Program-made: the position numbers and the translations under genes | The notes under the pieces: model-generated | The model's database searches: none | Told to the model about the DNA's origin: nothing | Seen by the model: the letters and a program-made list of their open reading frames with translations, nothing else | Assembly (NCBI GenBank): GCA_025024175.1 | Contig: QCXZ01000041.1 | Location: 17,603,786-17,667,785 of the forward strand | Length of the DNA stretch: 64,000 nucleotides | From: Rhyzopertha dominica | Taxonomy: Eukaryota > Arthropoda > Insecta > Coleoptera > Bostrichidae | Direction of reading: 5' to 3' | Part shown: positions 46,801 through 57,300 of the stretch, piece after piece | How positions within the stretch are numbered: the stretch's first letter is position 1 | Layout of the letters: the number at the start of each line of letters is the position of its first letter

Positions 46801-49076
46801 ATCATAGTAAGTTTTGTTTTATTATAGTGTAAACGTTTAGCACGCTAACTACCAAACCTGCGGAGGTCGGAAATGGGACTTACTAGTGGGAGTTCATAAA
46901 GAAACGGGTCAAACAAGCCATTTCTAATGCGTGTAACGCCTGCAGTATAAATTAGTTCGTATAGTTGATGAACATTAATTTGATATTTGGTCCGTTTGAC
47001 GTATTTTTAGTTTGTTGCACTGATGAAGTTGCACTCATGAAAATAACATGGTGTTAGTGATACCTGTCACTAATACGGGCACTGTTGATTCTGCGAAAAC
47101 GTTCTACAAGTTGCGGAATACACTATACTATACAAGCATTCATAATTACCGGTATTATCCACTCCACGTCGCCTACCTTGGCGTATATAATAAGGGAAGC
47201 AACACTTATACCGTGTTGTCTGCGTTGGGACCATAGTTGTGCTGAGGAGGCTTTATAAGCTGAAAGCCCGCAGATTGTTCTAACGCAGGCGACATGGCAT
47301 AAACGTAATTTTGTTTATCATAACATGAGTTGTTTGACACTCGACACAAGTGACAGTTCAGTTTGTTACACCACCACTACGATGTACGATATATTCCCGT
47401 TATATTCTACCGGCATTTCCTGATAGGTTCTTACAAAACTGTTAAAAATCAAATATTTATTTTTTATTTAACTAATTCATTAATATTTTTCAGAAACTTT
47501 TTTACAAACAAATTAATACATCATGTGAATGATTATTGGGCATCGATTAATGTGGACTGCATTCTTGTGCTTTACGATTGTTTTATTTTTCGAAACAAAC
47601 ATGAAGAACCTGGTCTTCAACAGAATCTACTTCCTTGTCCAGCGGTAGTGGGCATATCTTCCCGTATGCTGTACTTAGGCTGCCAGCTGAGAAGCGAATG
47701 GTGGCAACTCTAGCTATGCCGTAACGCCTAGGATGAAGCTTCCCTATTTGCCCCAATTTTTAGTGCATGGGATCAGTTCTGTCTTCCTTTAAGAGAAGCA
47801 ATGAGCCTTTCTTAAGTTTCCCTATCGACTTTTTCCTCTTTGTCCGCTGTTGAAGTTCAGAAATATATTCTTTATTCCAGCGTTGCCAGAAATGTGGCTA
47901 AGTCGTTGAAAGCGTTGATAGTGAGATAGCCGTCCTTCTGACACATGCGTCACGACTGGATCAGCTATGGATGTTGCTGATCTGTAGATCAAGGCGTGTC
48001 AAGGGGTTAACGGAATAAGGTCGTTAGGCTCGGACGAGAGAGGGCAGTGTGTTAAGAATCGCCTCTATTTGTAAAATTCTTCAAAAATTAACAAAGCGGT
48101 TTGAAGAATGCGCTTTAAGTGGTGCTTCGCCGATTTAATTCCTACCTCCCACAAGCCTCCAAAATGAGGTGAGTAGGCCGGAATAAAACGCTTCGTTGTT
48201 AAATGAATTTTGCAACGTGTTACCGTTTTCAAGTAGAAATATGTCTAGTTCTTGAAGTCTGAATGCGCTACAACAAAATTTAGTCCTCGTCGGAATATAA
48301 AGCTTACGAAACGTTTCAGTGTGAGGATGAAAGATTGGGTTGTAAGGTCGGATACTAGTTCCAGATAGCACGAGTCGCAAAACACATGAACAAACATATC
48401 CAAGACTTGATTTGTATATATGTTCCAAAAAGTATAAATATCGCACAAACTTCAAAAGGAATTAAAATTAAAATAGGGATGAATGAACGCAAGTTCCGAT
48501 CGTTTTACAACTTGCACAAATGGATTCAGCAGAAAAAATTCAGTCTAATTTTAAAATGCTTGAAGGAAATCCGTCTCTGGATTCCTGAATATAATATGCA
48601 ACGTAGTAAGTTAGTAAAAATATGCTGGTAATATATCAATAACACCGATAAAAGTAATGATGTGTATTTTACAGTTGGATTTTATCAAAATCATACGTGT
48701 TTACCTCGCTGGCACTGGAATAAATGTACTATACCATCATGGACGCATATTCAATTCTCACGAGTTCGGAAGACTTCCATCAGGAAAACATGATTCTACA
48801 TCAGACTACAATCTAAGCCAGATAACAGCACCTGTAGCTATCTACTACGGAAATTCGGATGGTCTCATCTCAACAAGGGTAACTAATTATGTCTTTACTT
48901 CTAACCTGTTCTAATATTAACTACTTTTCCAGAACATTCGCTTCTTGTTAAATAGATTATGCAACGTAGTGGAAGCCGTTATTTATAATGGAGTTAATCA
49001 TATTGATTTTGTTAATGCTAAAGTAGGTGAATTCCTTTATGGCGATCTTTTTGCATTAATGCAAAAATATAGGTAG
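40686..49076 (+). CDS. Lipase gene 2 (acid lipase / lipase-3-like, alpha/beta hydrolase)
   Basis: Six exons: 40686-40820, 40902-41100, 43972-44342, 46495-46641, 48675-48878, 48933-49076. They give about 399 residues with consistent phases. It is a tandem paralogue of lipase gene 1: the exon borders match one for one and exon 2 has the same length. Features: signal peptide ([14 protein letters not shown]), [23 protein letters not shown], the nucleophile GHSMGG with Ser182, GNSDGL with Asp346, and canonical NHIDF with His375. Exon 4 keeps the Cys pair (EALC...GPC). It should be secreted or lysosomal and act on neutral lipid esters. Introns 2-4 are filled with PLE, TIR-element and Bel/Pao debris, but no exon is interrupted. 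I chose ATG 40686 because it directly begins the signal peptide. Confidence 0.88.
40902..41100 (+). CDS. Lipase 2 exon 2
   Basis: Follows TCGTCCAG. It encodes [20 protein letters not shown] and [13 protein letters not shown]. Donor GTTAGT at 41101, phase 1. Confidence 0.92.
41101..41880. other. Lipase 2 intron 2, first part, nothing recognised
   Basis: AT-rich, no motifs. Confidence 0.4.
41900..42155 (-). mobile_element. Possible retroelement gag-like fragment (SAP-like helix pair)
   Basis: The minus strand reads [19 protein letters not shown], a stop, then [13 protein letters not shown]. This is close to the SAP-type motif found near the N-terminus of some insect retroelement gag proteins. 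There is one in-frame stop, then frames close. Assignment is tentative. Confidence 0.35.
42310..43830 (-). mobile_element. Decayed Penelope-like element
   Basis: The minus strand holds PLE signatures in correct order. [14 protein letters not shown] (about 43765-43725) is followed by [21 protein letters not shown] (about 43545-43480), the conserved PLE N-terminal motif. Then comes [14 protein letters not shown] with [20 protein letters not shown] (about 42645-42520), which is RT motif A. Weaker downstream matches continue to about 42310. Many frameshifts are present. The segment between about 42840 and 43270 does not fit PLE and looks like an insertion. It lies in lipase 2 intron 2. Confidence 0.75.
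42840..43270. other. GC-richer insert inside the decayed PLE, possible solo LTR
   Basis: About 430 bp of higher GC content that breaks the PLE frame. It has a TTTAAAA-type TATA and a block of TG...CA-like ends, but I could not fix boundaries or a target duplication. Confidence 0.25.
43972..44342 (+). CDS. Lipase 2 exon 3 (catalytic serine)
   Basis: Follows TTTTTTACAG, phase 1. It encodes [44 protein letters not shown] (Ser182) and ends PPIL before GTAAGT. Confidence 0.92.
44343..45273. other. Lipase 2 intron 3, first part, nothing recognised
   Basis: No motifs or repeats identified. Confidence 0.4.
45274..46001 (+). mobile_element. TIR element family C, copy 2
   Basis: The 26-bp end at 45274-45299 (TGTGACGTATCACCCG...) is inverted at 45976-46001 with one mismatch. 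The outer 13 bp on each side are also loosely similar. It encodes two peptide blocks (see next entry). It resembles copy 1 at 26.1-27.1 kb in its CpG-rich TGACGT ends and in the encoded peptide, and lies in intron 3 of lipase 2. Confidence 0.7.
45388..45817 (+). pseudogene. Protein fragment encoded by TIR element C, copy 2
   Basis: The first block, from ATG 45388 to 45522, encodes [20 protein letters not shown] then [20 protein letters not shown]. After about 40 bp that may be an intron, a second block (about 45558-45680) encodes [18 protein letters not shown] and [14 protein letters not shown]. From memory the combination resembles the N-terminal part of widespread insect transposon-linked proteins that carry SWIM zinc fingers and YqaJ-type nuclease domains. 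Neither later domain is visible here, so this is a hypothesis. One N lies at 45639. Confidence 0.5.
46172..46275. repeat. Mini fold-back made of PLE ends
   Basis: GGGTATGTCGACC...GAACACAAAG on the left pairs with CTTTGTGTTCAAAC...GTCGACATACCC on the right. The terminal motif, GAGTACTC palindrome and AGCT block are the same as at the ends of the 15.2-17.4 kb PLE. It lies in lipase 2 intron 3. Confidence 0.7.
46495..46641 (+). CDS. Lipase 2 exon 4
   Basis: Follows TTTTGTAG. It encodes [20 protein letters not shown] then LCTNFPGPC and ends LARSH before GTACGT. It aligns along its length with lipase 1 exon 4. Confidence 0.85.
46711..46734 (+). ncRNA. Hammerhead-like core (weak)
   Basis: TTGATGA (first C replaced by T), stem II GGAG/CTCC with a 5-nt loop, then GAAA. 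No convincing stem I. Probably a PLE tail remnant 70 bp after exon 4. Confidence 0.3.
47242..47265 (+). ncRNA. Hammerhead-like core (weak)
   Basis: Canonical CTGAGGA (47242-47248), 5-bp stem II GGCTT/AAGCT (one G-T pair), loop TAT, then GAAA (47262-47265). Stem I and stem III are not evident. Confidence 0.3.
47590..48200 (-). mobile_element. Bel/Pao-type integrase C-terminal remnant
   Basis: The minus strand encodes [20 protein letters not shown], then [15 protein letters not shown] and [17 protein letters not shown], ending near [11 protein letters not shown]. This is the region after the integrase core in Bel/Pao retrotransposons. Farther upstream, pieces such as [13 protein letters not shown] fit the integrase core end. 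Stops and frameshifts show it is dead. It lies in lipase 2 intron 4; the plus open frame 47363-47713 is its shadow. Confidence 0.7.
48675..48878 (+). CDS. Lipase 2 exon 5 (catalytic Asp)
   Basis: Follows TTTTACAG. It encodes [16 protein letters not shown] and [16 protein letters not shown] (Asp346), with donor GTAACT at 48879. Confidence 0.88.
48933..49076 (+). CDS. Lipase 2 exon 6 (catalytic His, stop)
   Basis: Follows CTTTTCCAG. It encodes [16 protein letters not shown] (His375) and ends LMQKYR, stop TAG 49074-49076. No canonical AATAAA was seen soon after. Confidence 0.9.
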   Translation, partial: NIRFLLNRLCNVVEAVIYNGVNHIDFVNAKVGEFLYGDLFALMQKYR

Positions 49077-49289
49077 CTACTTCATGAGTAGGTGTACCGA
49101 TTTAAGACGTGCATCTATGTAAAAAGTAATGAATTGTCGTACTGCTATGTAATGATTGTAGTAGACGTCTTCAATACAAGCTTGTCTGTTGTTTTATTGT
49201 AAGATATAAACCTTTTCACGTATATTTTTACTATTTCATTGTAATTAATTATCATATTATTCAGGATCGACGTCTTTCATCCATAATTT

Positions 49290-49725
49290 CATAATAACCG
49301 TTGACTCTTGCTTCGACGTGGGGCTTTGCGTTATCGCGATGGAGGACAATGTTGTTCATTTTGCAGAAACGGATGTTGTTCTTGTCTTCTGATACGAGCA
49401 TCTTTGTTCTTGTCAGATAGTCAATTTCCACACTTTTCAGAGCTTCTTAAGACGCTTAACAAAGGTTGCTTGGCAGACTTCAAACTGTTCTGCGAACATT
49501 CGAGTCGTTAGGCTTTTATCTTCATCCACAGCATCCAACAGGGCTTGATCTTCCTCTTCCCGGTGTATCCTCCGAGCTTTTGTCACCATTTTTGAAGCGA
49601 TCAAACCATTCATACATCATACGCAGTAGGTCGTCCAATTGTGCCTTCACCAAAAAGCTCGTTGATATCACAGCAAGTTTCACCAGCTGTATTGCTTTTT
49701 TCATAATGATATAGGATTAATATGG
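49290..49725 (-). mobile_element. Internally deleted mariner transposase
   Basis: The minus strand reads the helix-turn-helix N-terminus: EWFDRFKNGDKSSEDTPGRG, then LLDAVDEDKSLTTRMFAEQF and VKRLKKL. It jumps to a catalytic piece, NNIVLHRDNAKPHVEARV (second Asp). The part with the first Asp is deleted and the third is missing. It begins about 210 bp after the lipase 2 stop codon. Confidence 0.75.
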
Positions 49726-52700
49726 TGTAAAATAAATAATTATAAGCCTGCGCTTTTTAACGTAAAATAATTAGTGTACCCATAATTAAGAATCAACCTC
49801 TGCATTATTTTAATCTTGACCTGCTTCTCTTTATCAATTTTGATGTTTGATAATACCTTTCCTGTCATTACTGAAGAAATTTTGAAACTGGGAATGTGAA
49901 ATATCGGCCACAAATTAGAAGTAATACGTTGAGCAGAAAAAGATAAGGTTTTAATATTTAATATTTAAGTTGCGAAAAATCCATAACTAAGTGTAAAAGA
50001 TATTGCAGTGTTGCACAAGCTGTTTTCGCAGGTGGATCACAACGTTAAAAGAAATGTTAAAGAAACACCGAAGGTTTTTTTAAACACTGAATTTCCTATT
50101 CCAGTGTTCATTCGTTTGTAATTGCATATTTTTTGTCTAGAGACGAGCATTTAATTTTTGGGATGCATGAGGCCATTATTTTTTCAATTTTAGCCTAATT
50201 AGGCGTAGTAAGGAGAAAATCGTGTCAAAATTTGTGCAATTTAACCTAATGAAAGGTAAAAGAACGAAAATATTAAAGCAAGAGACGTTACCATGAATAC
50301 TTGAAAAGTGTGAAATGTGATTTTATTTTGCATTGCGCCCTGTAGTGGAATACTAAACCATTCTATTCGTAAAAAATCAAGTTGCCTATTTTTGTCTGTT
50401 TCACAATTGAATCCCTTAAAAGTAAATTTTTATTTTAGGTTTTTAATATTAACATTTTTATAGTGTTTATAATAGACGGTTCTTTTCTTATAGTTTAACA
50501 ATTATTTCCATTTTTTTTGTTATTACAATCTTTATTTTTTCACAAAATGTCGATCACCTCAGTTGTAGTGGTATTCAAAACTACATAAAAATCCCTCACA
50601 AAAGGTTAAGTTAGTGTTCTATTCTGTATAACCGGTAGTCTGTCATGATTGAAAATAATTTTAAGTTATACTTAATATCTACACTAAAATTCAAGTCTTC
50701 TGTGTAAAATATATTATCGTATTTTAAACGATTTTGGAGTTATGGAAGAAATATATTTGTTTGGATCTCCCTTGTAGCCCAAACCTTCACTTATTCAGTT
50801 TTGTTTATGATAAACTGCTTCCGAATTAAATCAATCAATCAAATCAAGTATCGGATCTAACCTTCGCCTTTAGGTATTTAGACCCGATTAAGTAAGATTT
50901 CCGCTACCAGTTAAACAATTAGGTTTCAGCTTTCTGACTTGATTATCAGGTTATCCATACAGTACATGATACATTCCATCACTCCAATCACACAGTTAGT
51001 GTGATTATTAGGTACGAGAATAATAACTGCATCAGCAAGAACCGGCCTTAAGCGCAATACTTTAAATCCATATTGAACTTTGATACTGGCAAAAAACTGT
51101 GACAGAAGGAATTCCTGTTACATAGAGAAGACTGCATATTTGGAAGTAAATATGGCTACGGCATGTTTTTTTGCAGAATACCTGATTCAAGTTCAAAAAG
51201 GAGACCAACGGGATTAAAATATAAAAACATAAGCTGCGCTGCTTTACTAGTTCTTTGCTCAGTATTATATAATATTAGTGTTTTCAGCAATAAGGTTTCT
51301 TTACAATTAAGTTTCATGATTTCAATAATATACCATTAGTTCTTTTTTGCTACACTTCAAGCACATATATTCATGCCAGTGAAAGTTGATGATTGACATT
51401 TAATCCCTCTACTAAAAGAAAACTCATTTTCAGATTTGCAAATTTCCCAAGCGATTCAAATAAAAGAAATCAAAGCGACATGTGTAATGCGCTTTTACAA
51501 AATTTCGTTTGGTGACATAATCGAAAGGCTTAAAATCAAACACATATTTGAAAAAATAAATATATATTTGTTCTAATTGATATATATATACGTTCGGATG
51601 TGTTAAAAAGATATATTTTACTTGTTAGCTTGTAAACTTTATACCATTATAATCAGTGACAAGAAAATTACAAAACTTTACGTATATTAAAATTGTAGTT
51701 TCTTTTCTCTATCAAACGACAAATACCATACTGTACTGAAAATCGCGTCAGTACTTATCTAACAGGAACAGATGTCCACATACCTCATTGATTTTTTATT
51801 ATCATAACGGTGCAAAACACCAATAAATCAATTAGCATAATGTTAACAAAATATGTATAAAAATAATGCTTTATATATCATTATACCAAAAAGTAGCTGT
51901 CACCTATCTCTACAACTTATGCACGACTTGTAAAACAATTGATACAATAATAAAATAGTAAAGAAGTAGTTTTTGATTTAATTTATTATAAGTAGAAAAT
52001 ATTAAATTACCGAGAAAATTTTAATTGGAGATATTTCGCAGCTATTGTTATATTGTATCCCTAAAAAATCCCATAAACTGACCGATTTTCTTGTAAAAGT
52101 AAATGTAGTTTGTGGCTTTTAACTTTGTCATTGCAAAAAATTAATACACACACAATTACTCGAAATTTTATATATACATGGGGTTTCAAATGCAATACTG
52201 AACCTTTTTTACACTGAAAGCCTCATACTTTATAATGAATTCCCGATTTCAAGTCACTAAAGGCGATTACTAGACAATTACTAGTTTCAAATGAATATAA
52301 TATGATCCTGCTACATATATACAAAATATGATTTTCGAGTTTGTAGCGACTGGGGTTCCATCTTTTTCATCAATTTTGATAAAAATCATTTTTCTTACCA
52401 GAATTATATACGGATCTTCGAAAGTTAGATGAGAGGCGCATAAATCTTATCAGGTTGAAGCAGTCATTACTTTGAAATTAATAAATGCATTTCTCAACCA
52501 GCATTTTTTCAGAACGCATTTTAAGGAGGGGGAAGCTTAGATGCGCACCCTGTAAGGAATACGTTCACAGCTTAAAACCGATAAAATAGTATAATTAGAT
52601 AGATATACTTACCATATTGGACAACATTCGGAACGGTCCTTCTGCCGGAGGTTTAGTTACCATAAAGTTATAAAGTTACTGTCGTCTTTCGTTTACGATG

Positions 52701-53742
52701 TATTTCATTTTATTTGTAGTTATAAGGTATTTAGAATACAACACACCAGACAAAACCAACTCGAACTGTTTAACAATAATGAACATCTTGGGGGAAAGTT
52801 CGACGTACGACCAGCCTACAGAGTCATAAATAAATTTAAATGACGTTTGGGGTGTATTAGAACCTTCGACAGAAGGACTGTAACATCTAGTCTACAGTTT
52901 TTGTTTCGCCAATTATAACAATTATTGCTTCTCTCAATAACTATTAAAACCAAAAGATTGTATGCTTGTTATGGCTTCTCGTGATTTGTAAATGACTGTG
53001 TCTTTGTAAGCTTACAGTAAACTAGCTACGTAAGAATCTTTTGTTTTAATCCTTATATAATGGTGTAACATTAAATTTGAAGGAAGCGGTGGTGTTTATT
53101 ATATTGCTTTATTTATTTAATCAAATACATTAAATCTCATTTCAAGATCAAGTTATGGGTTTTAAATTTATAAACCATAAAATAACGTGATCTTACTTAA
53201 AACATATTTTGTATTCCTTTTGTTAAACAGCCAAAAGGCTGCGATTACGGATAACTTCACTTAAAAGGGTAACGATATGTGCCATCTGTAATGCTACCAA
53301 ATGGCCTACTTAGAAAGATGTTCCAAATCTTGCTGGTAGATGGTGGCAATTTACAAGTGTAGGATTTTAAATTTTCTTATTCACTCTTATTCAGAGTGAA
53401 ACATATAATAATGATCATGTAATAGGAGGACGTGACATATGAATATGCTCTGAACAGTTACAACATGGAATAGGTTAGGTGCTCTATTTTTAATATTAAG
53501 TATTTGAGTGTTGCCAAATTTGTTGTTTAACATTCTAATTGGCGAATATTTAAGGTCGCTTATAAACAAATGTGTGGCAGTGCATATATTCTTATTAGTT
53601 ATATTACGATAAGTTATTATATGGTAGTTTTAAACTTATGACTATAAACTGAATGGTTGGTATTTTTAGTTTTATAATTTGAAATCAAAATGAAACCTAA
53701 CGTTTACCTAGTTAAAAGGAAATTGTGCCACATTGTGCTTAA
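49726..53742. other. Intergenic DNA between lipase 2 and NCKX, nothing recognised
   Basis: Four kilobases of AT-rich sequence with no motif-bearing frame on either strand. The frame at 53387-53569 (-) is unremarkable. Confidence 0.45.
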
Positions 53743-53748
53743 TTTATT
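53743..53748 (-). terminator. Candidate NCKX polyadenylation signal
   Basis: AATAAA on the minus strand, 244 bp past the stop codon. Confidence 0.35.
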
Positions 53749-53991
53749 AAAAATTATACACTTAAGATGGACCGCCACCCTTATCAACAATGCGTAAAAG
53801 CTTGAATTCGCCGGCAAAAACAAAAACGCTTGTTCGATATCCTTAGTGGAGTTATTCGTAGCTGCTATCTTACAACAAGAATGGTCTGACTGAGACCTAT
53901 CACAGAATAAATATATAATTTACATCAACTGTTATTTTCTTAATCGTCATACTATTTACGTTGTTCATCTCCTGCAAAAAGTGCTTTAAGC

Positions 53992-54308
53992 TCAGCAGCC
54001 TTCACTTTTGAAAAATACCATTTCCGACAATATCGCAAGTACTATACACCCAACATAAAATAACATCAGTGCACAACCAAGTTTTCTAGACAGCCGATAT
54101 TTGTTGATAGCAACGCTAGTGTACAAAATTAACGCAACAAGAATCAGGATCAACATCGTGTATTCCATGGCGCCAGACTGAATTAGGATATACGATGATG
54201 AATCAGTACCCATCATGATTGTTTTCAGGAACCAGGGCATTCCCAGCGACATGAGTATATTCATGGTATTCGCTCCGAGTGAATTAGACACTCCCATTGA
54301 GCCTTCTC
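53992..54308 (-). CDS. NCKX exon 7 (end of alpha-2, last membrane helices, stop)
   Basis: Follows GCTTATAG. It encodes GEGSMGVSNSLGANTMNIL (with the split first codon), GMPWFLK and three hydrophobic segments, ending FFKSEGC and a stop. Confidence 0.9.
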
Positions 54309-57300
54309 CTATAAGCGTAACAGAAGATCAGTAGAAGTTCGCATAACTGGTTTGACTTACCTCTCCTAGACATAATTATTAAGGAAAACGATTCGGGTAA
54401 GCATCCACCCGCAGCTAGAAATGTAAGCCCTAAAACGGAGTCTGGAATTTCTAACACGACACCTGGAATAGGAAAAAAAAATGTGTAAACAATTGAAAAA
54501 GGAAATGATTACTTCAACAAATTTTATACTTTTATGAAAACTAAATTTTACAGTTGTCAACAACAACCTGCATTTACCGTCACCAGTTTAAATCCTATTG
54601 CAAGAATAGAACCGAAGACACTGCACGGTAAAGATATCAATGTTCTATAGAAAGATCATGGAAAGGGTGCTACGGCAATAAAACGTTTTTATGTTTATAA
54701 TACGTCCACCTGTTGCTGTTTAAGTTACAGCTGTACTAAACAATTTGAGGACTGATGTTTCGTAACGCAGTTTCTTTAGTTAGTCTTTTGCGTTATGGAA
54801 GGTGACGTAAAAGTACCTTCATAAATAAATTAGGTGAGTGCGATCCAGACGTTTCTTGCGACACGTTCATCGGCTTGCCGGTGGATGTCGCTCCCTGAGA
54901 CTGTTTGGTTTCTCATACTGACAAAGGACCTACAGTTTTTCTTATCGTGGTAAAAATCATAAGCAGCTGCGATATTTTCGTGAGAAATATCTACATGTTC
55001 TGGAGCCAGAAGACGAATGAAACGACCTCACAAAAGTTAACGACAGAAACAGCTAGGATCAGTCATATCACGTTACGTTACGATTTCTTCTATGCTAACA
55101 AGTCGATTCTAGCTACAGTAAACACTTTTAATCCCTGGAGGATTTCACAATGTCTTTCAAGTATACTACAAATACCGTGAGCCTCGCGAGAAATCGAAAC
55201 AGAATACCCAATCGCACTGTCCAAAATGTCCAGAACTGGTTAGAAAATTGAGAAAGAAGACAAATGTATTCAAAGGAAGACACGTATAAAACAAATTTTA
55301 TGACGAAACACGAAAATTGCAGCCTGTCAATAGTTTATTTGCCTAACTCTAACGTTTCTCAGGGTCGTTTACTAACAATTTCAAGACAACTAAATGCGTT
55401 TTCAACACAATATTTTCTCAAAAACTGTATATTGGTTTTGGATCTCCAGTAATACTGTTTGCAGTTTTTTTTACCAATTAAGAAACCAAATAAAGGTAGC
55501 ATCATCTGTAACAAAAGAATAGGATCATGACGAAAAGGGAACTTCATAAACTTTCTGCGAAACAATTCCATAACATGATGGCAGACCAATGTTGTGGATA
55601 GACCTCCTTTGTTTTGATTTACAAGAGGTGAAAGTGTTGCCTACAGGAGGCATTATATGTCAGTATCATTGGATCATCCGCTTACCTTACCTTCTTAAAT
55701 AAAGTTAGCCACAACCACACTGACGGCTGCTTTGGGCAATGCTAGTGCCATTGCCATGTTAGTGAACTGCTTACATCATTAAGTGGCAGCAGTTTTAAAA
55801 CCCATAGTCGTTTATTCCCAGCCCGCGGTCATTCCTTTCTCCCGCAAATCGAACTTTTGAACAATTAAGGGTGTCAAATAAGACATATTCTCAGAAAAAA
55901 GAAACATTTTGAAATTTTTTTAATGCAGCGGGAGTGGTAAGGTTGCTGCAAGAAGACTAGAAACTATAATTTCAAAAATTTTTCAAAATGTTGCAAAAAA
56001 AACTTTAAGGAATCGGCGACGCTGAAATGATATGTGGGAAAATGCTCTTAACAAAATTGCGAAAAGGGTGGAACCTTTCTATAGAAATTATTTGGGGAAG
56101 GCAAATTAATGCCACGCAATAAAATCTGGGAAGTCATTTCAAATCATGTCATGTGTTTGTATAATATATAGCTAGGACAAGAAGTAAAAGCTAAAAACCA
56201 TCATTTCAGCCATACGAAATTGTTAGTGCAACAGAATCTGCCACCCACTCTCTAGCTTGCTCGTAGAGAAAACAGAACACCACGCCAGAGATCTTAGTGA
56301 GAAAATTAAGAAGATCAAACTGGATCCGGAAGACATCTTAGTAAGTTTTACATCGCTTCAGTTGAAGAAACGACTTCAAGAAGAAGACATGGATGAAGAA
56401 ATAGTCTAACAGGAAGGAGCGTTGTGCATCTTTATGCACAAAATAAACGGTGATGAAAACGGTCATTTTGAACCTCCGTTTCTCGTTAATATTGCATAAA
56501 CGTGTTTTACAAAATAATCTCATTCTTCTTTGGATGAGGATGACGAAACAATCAGGGAAAAACTTTAATATCACTAAATCAAGTACTTTTGAAACTGATT
56601 GAAAACTTCTCCAAGCCTTTCTTTGTTTTATTGGTTTTAGTTGTACTATTCTTGTATATAGTCAGATGTAAAGGTACGTAAATGCTTCCATTTTTCTATC
56701 AAACAGATTGCGTTTGAATGGCAGTTTTGGCGAAATTTTAAAATATTAAATACCTACTTCTAATGTTATGTTAGTTGGAAACACAAGATAAACTTGAAGT
56801 TCGTCGTAATTACTGAGTACCATAACCACGTTCACAAAGTTAAAAGCTTTTAAATGCCATAGCAACTCCATGAAGGAGGCTGTGTTGCTGCAGTAAATAT
56901 AGTACTACGGTACCTCTTAAGGTGAGAGTCTCAATACTGTCTACATCAATGCAAGGATAGAATAGAAACCGGAATACTGCAACCTTCTTAAAACTGTGGT
57001 TATATCGAAGCATAAAAGGTATGGTGGTAGCATAACTGATGATGCACTGGAAATTTTCTTCTGACAACTATCGATGTAGGAACTGGGGAAAACGATAAAA
57101 TAAATACGAAAATACCGTACGTGACACATGTTTCTGTTAGGGGTGTTTCTACCACTCAAGTATTTCTCGTCTTTATATTTGATAAATGTGTACCTACCTA
57201 TTAACGTTATCATCCAGGATACCAAATAGGAATTTGTACCAATCCATATAACGCACATGATGAATGTGAGTGGAAAGAGTTTAGGGTAGCTTTGTGGATC

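Noticed and set aside
47363..47713. 116-codon plus-strand frame after a TTTTTCAG
   Set aside because: Looked like a lipase exon by position, but has no lipase similarity, and most of it is antisense to the Bel/Pao remnant. The real exon 4 is at 46495-46641.
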